Both the position numbers and the translations under genes were made by a program. This document shows, piece by piece, positions 62,412 through 64,000 of a DNA stretch of 64,000 nt. The number at the start of each line of letters is the position of its first letter. Position 1 is the first letter of the stretch. This stretch comes from Croceicoccus marinus (GTDB lineage Bacteria > Pseudomonadota > Alphaproteobacteria > Sphingomonadales > Sphingomonadaceae): NCBI RefSeq assembly GCF_001661675.2, contig NZ_CP019602.1:248001-312000 (forward strand), written 5' to 3'. The notes under the pieces were generated by a model, which was not told the DNA's origin, did no database searches, and saw only the letters and a program-made list of their open reading frames with translations.

Positions 62412-63146
62412 TCATCCATTCAAATTGCGTGAGTGACGGCACCTCGGAAAATTCGAGCATCCAAGGAAAGTCCCGAAACGTCCGCTCTTCTCAACCAACT
62501 GACCATCGCAGCCTTCCATCGGACACGAGATTGCTGCCTCAGGGGCGTCGAAGAGAGGCGTTTGGGGAGCAGGCTTCGGTTTCGCCCGACGAGTCCGGTA
62601 GCGCTGCTTTTTGAATTCCCACGGATGAACGTTGTCGTCATTTGCCCAGATGCCGCGTCGATTTCGCTGAGCATCGTCAAGCGCCTCGAAGTAGCTTTCA
62701 TCGGGTCCATAGCGATCGAGTACCCATGCCCATCCATTGAGGATCATTTCCAATTCGATGTTGCGGTGAGATGGTGCAGTCAGTCCACGAATGAACTGTC
62801 CGAGCTGGGAAGCCGCACTGCTGGCACCATTGCTCTGATCCATCTGCAAGTAAGGCACGGCTACGATCCGCTTGTGGCGATCGACAATGCCGCCAGTGTC
62901 CATCTTTATCAGAATGGCCAGATCGACATGCCTTCCGCCAATGAGCGATTGAAGGAAATCACGCGCTTCGATGCCGCCAGGCTGCTCCATCTCCGGCGCG
63001 TCGATGAACCCCAGCCTGATGGTCACTTCAAGGCTTGCTCCCCGTCGTGGGTTGTCGATACGGGTCAGGAAGCCATCGCCGTCAAAGACCTTTAGGACAG
63101 GCACCCGAATGGTTTCGGAACCGGGATCTTCGGGTGCGATAAGCAA
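62412..63146 (-). CDS. Thermonuclease-fold protein with topoisomerase-type zinc finger
   Basis: 244 residues, TTG start with GGAGG nine bases upstream. N-terminal staphylococcal-nuclease (SNc) domain: VFDGDGFLTRI, IRLGFIDAPEMEQPGG (Arg, Asp, Glu catalytic set) and the DRHKRIVAVPYL arm with a further Arg; a WVLDRYGPDESYFEALDDAQRNRRGIW segment closes it. C-terminal zf-C4_Topoisom finger CPMEGCDGQLVEKSGRFGTFLGCSNFPRC. No signal peptide, so intracellular. SNc plus zinc finger proteins are frequent on mobile elements; here it is the last cargo gene before the right att copy. Confidence 0.9.
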   Translation of the reverse strand: MLIAPEDPGSETIRVPVLKVFDGDGFLTRIDNPRRGASLEVTIRLGFIDAPEMEQPGGIEARDFLQSLIGGRHVDLAILIKMDTGGIVDRHKRIVAVPYLQMDQSNGASSAASQLGQFIRGLTAPSHRNIELEMILNGWAWVLDRYGPDESYFEALDDAQRNRRGIWANDDNVHPWEFKKQRYRTRRAKPKPAPQTPLFDAPEAAISCPMEGCDGQLVEKSGRFGTFLGCSNFPRCRHSRNLNG

Positions 63147-63388
63147 ATGCCAATCCTCCTCAACGTCGCGAACAGCATTGTAGCGAAAATGTATATCGTT
63201 TCACTTAGCATCCGATTTTCGGAGCTGGTCGCCACCGCGTCAAATGCATCGCATTGGAGCTGGTCGGCCATGCAAATTTGCTGGAAATCAGACGCGTTTT
63301 GCGTTAATAGGCGCCTATTGAAATCATTGAGTTTTTCCGAGGGTGGGACCCAAATCCTCTGGTAAAAATACATTCTGGGGGCACCAAC

Positions 63389-63401
63389 GGGGGCCTCACT
63401 T
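63389..63401. other. Arm-like site at the right island end
   Basis: GGGGGCCTCACTT is the exact reverse complement of AAGTGAGGCCCCC at 20,177-20,189, close to the integrase start. Thirteen identical bases at both ends, near the two att cores, fits an integrase or excisionase arm-binding site. Apart from this and the att core I see no gene between 63,147 and 63,490. Confidence 0.5.
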
Positions 63402-63448
63402 AAGTAACCAAGGTCAAGATTCTCGCAGTTTTGCGACATTCTGAGAGC

Positions 63449-63475
63449 GGTTCGAGTCCTCTTCTGGCACCATTT
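63449..63475 (+). other. Right attachment site (partial tRNA-Leu 3' end)
   Basis: GGTTCGAGTCCTCTTCTGG followed by CACCATTT in the same orientation as tRNA-Leu at 19,990; one G is missing relative to the tRNA. The 5' part of the tRNA is absent, so it is not a tRNA gene but the direct repeat that closes the island. Confidence 0.8.
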
Positions 63476-63499
63476 TTCTTTCCGGCTGAATCCGCAAAT

Positions 63500-64000
63500 G
63501 TCCGGAAAGGCATCCAAATTCACAGCGACGACACGCCCGTACCGATGCTGGTGCCAGGCAAGGGCAAAACCGCGCAAGGTCGGCTTTGGGCCTATGTCGT
63601 CGATGACCGGGCCAGCGGAGCAAACGGCCACGATTGGTGTGGTACTAGTTCACGCAGACACGCAGCGGCACCCATCCGCAAACCGGACTGAAGACATTCA
63701 CCGGTCTCCTTCAAGCAGATGGGTACGCCGGATATGCCAAGCTCTATGGTGGCAGTCGCATTCAGGAAGTGGCTTGCTGGGCGCATTTCGGCGCAAGATA
63801 TTCGAGAACCATCAGACCAGTCCGACACCGCTGACCAACGATCTGATCGAGCGGATCGGAGCACTCTATCGGATCGAAGACGAAGTTCGCGGCCAGCCCC
63901 CCGATATCCGCCGGCAATGGCGGCAGGAGAAAGCCAGGCCATTGGTCGACGATTTACGCTCGGCGATCGACGATGCGTTGCGCCGCCTGTCGCCCAAGGC
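63500..64000 (+). pseudogene. Degenerate IS66 TnpC remnant, cut by the window edge
   Basis: Several frames carry pieces of an IS66 transposase: HSDDTPVPMLVPGKGKTAQGRLWAYVVDDR near 63,515-63,610, then LLQADGYAGYAKLYGGSRIQEVACWAHFRRK with a frame change, and LTNDLIERIGALYRIEDEVRG to the end. Frameshifts and a stop interrupt it. It differs clearly from the intact IS66 at 58.3 kb and lies outside the right att copy. Confidence 0.85.

Noticed and set aside
63449..63475. Possible tRNA gene
   Set aside because: Only the T-arm and 3' acceptor strand of tRNA-Leu are present; no D-arm, anticodon arm or 5' acceptor strand precede it. It is an attachment-site remnant.

Overview
The window looks like a GC-rich alphaproteobacterial chromosome, most likely order Sphingomonadales (Sphingomonadaceae/Erythrobacteraceae). 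The evidence is the NDUFA12 - DUF2155 lipoprotein - aat cluster, the SecE/NusG type, a TorF-type porin, Tad pilus pseudopilins and sphingomonad-style IS66 and DUF4102-integrase elements. The species cannot be named from sequence reading alone.

Bases 1-19.9 kb are ordinary core chromosome: the end of a DUF192 gene, complex I subunit NDUFA12, a DUF2155 lipoprotein, aat, tRNA-Trp, an AGCS sodium/amino-acid symporter, secE-nusG, a molybdopterin-binding-domain protein, a zincin/TPR protein, rplK-rplA, rimO, small membrane and lipoprotein genes, a TorF-type porin, a tadG-tadE-tadE-like operon, a TrkA-type K+ channel, serS-surE and ald.

At 19,928-20,014 lies tRNA-Leu(CAG). From its 3' end to a partial copy of that 3' end at 63,449-63,475 (about 43.5 kb) the DNA behaves as one mosaic genomic island. 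It carries (a) an intact tyrosine integrase; (b) a two-gene cassette of unrecognised large proteins, each with a nuclease-like motif; (c) a truncated second integrase with an inverted third att-like copy; (d) a TetR-controlled patatin/RND tripartite efflux module; (e) a pile of insertion sequences (IS3-type, IS3 interrupted by IS256, IS66); (f) a four-gene overlapping operon of two complementary Eco57I-type methylase proteins, a GIY-YIG-like/DEAD helicase and an SMC-like ATPase; (g) ArdC antirestriction, MobF relaxase, VirD4/TraD coupling protein and an accessory DNA-binding protein; (h) an AbiEii-type toxin/antitoxin pair and a secreted-type nuclease fold. No replication gene and no mating-pair (T4SS) genes are visible, so the element would be mobilizable rather than self-transmissible. 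Beyond 63.48 kb an IS66 transposase remnant runs off the window.

The genes that most deserve a second look are the defence-like sets: the nuclease pair at 21.7-25.5 kb, the methylase-methylase-helicase-ATPase operon at 43.1-50.5 kb, the restriction-nuclease-like gene split precisely by IS66 at 57.9-61.3 kb, and two alphaproteobacterial LexA-type GAAC-N7-GAAC sites next to cargo genes.
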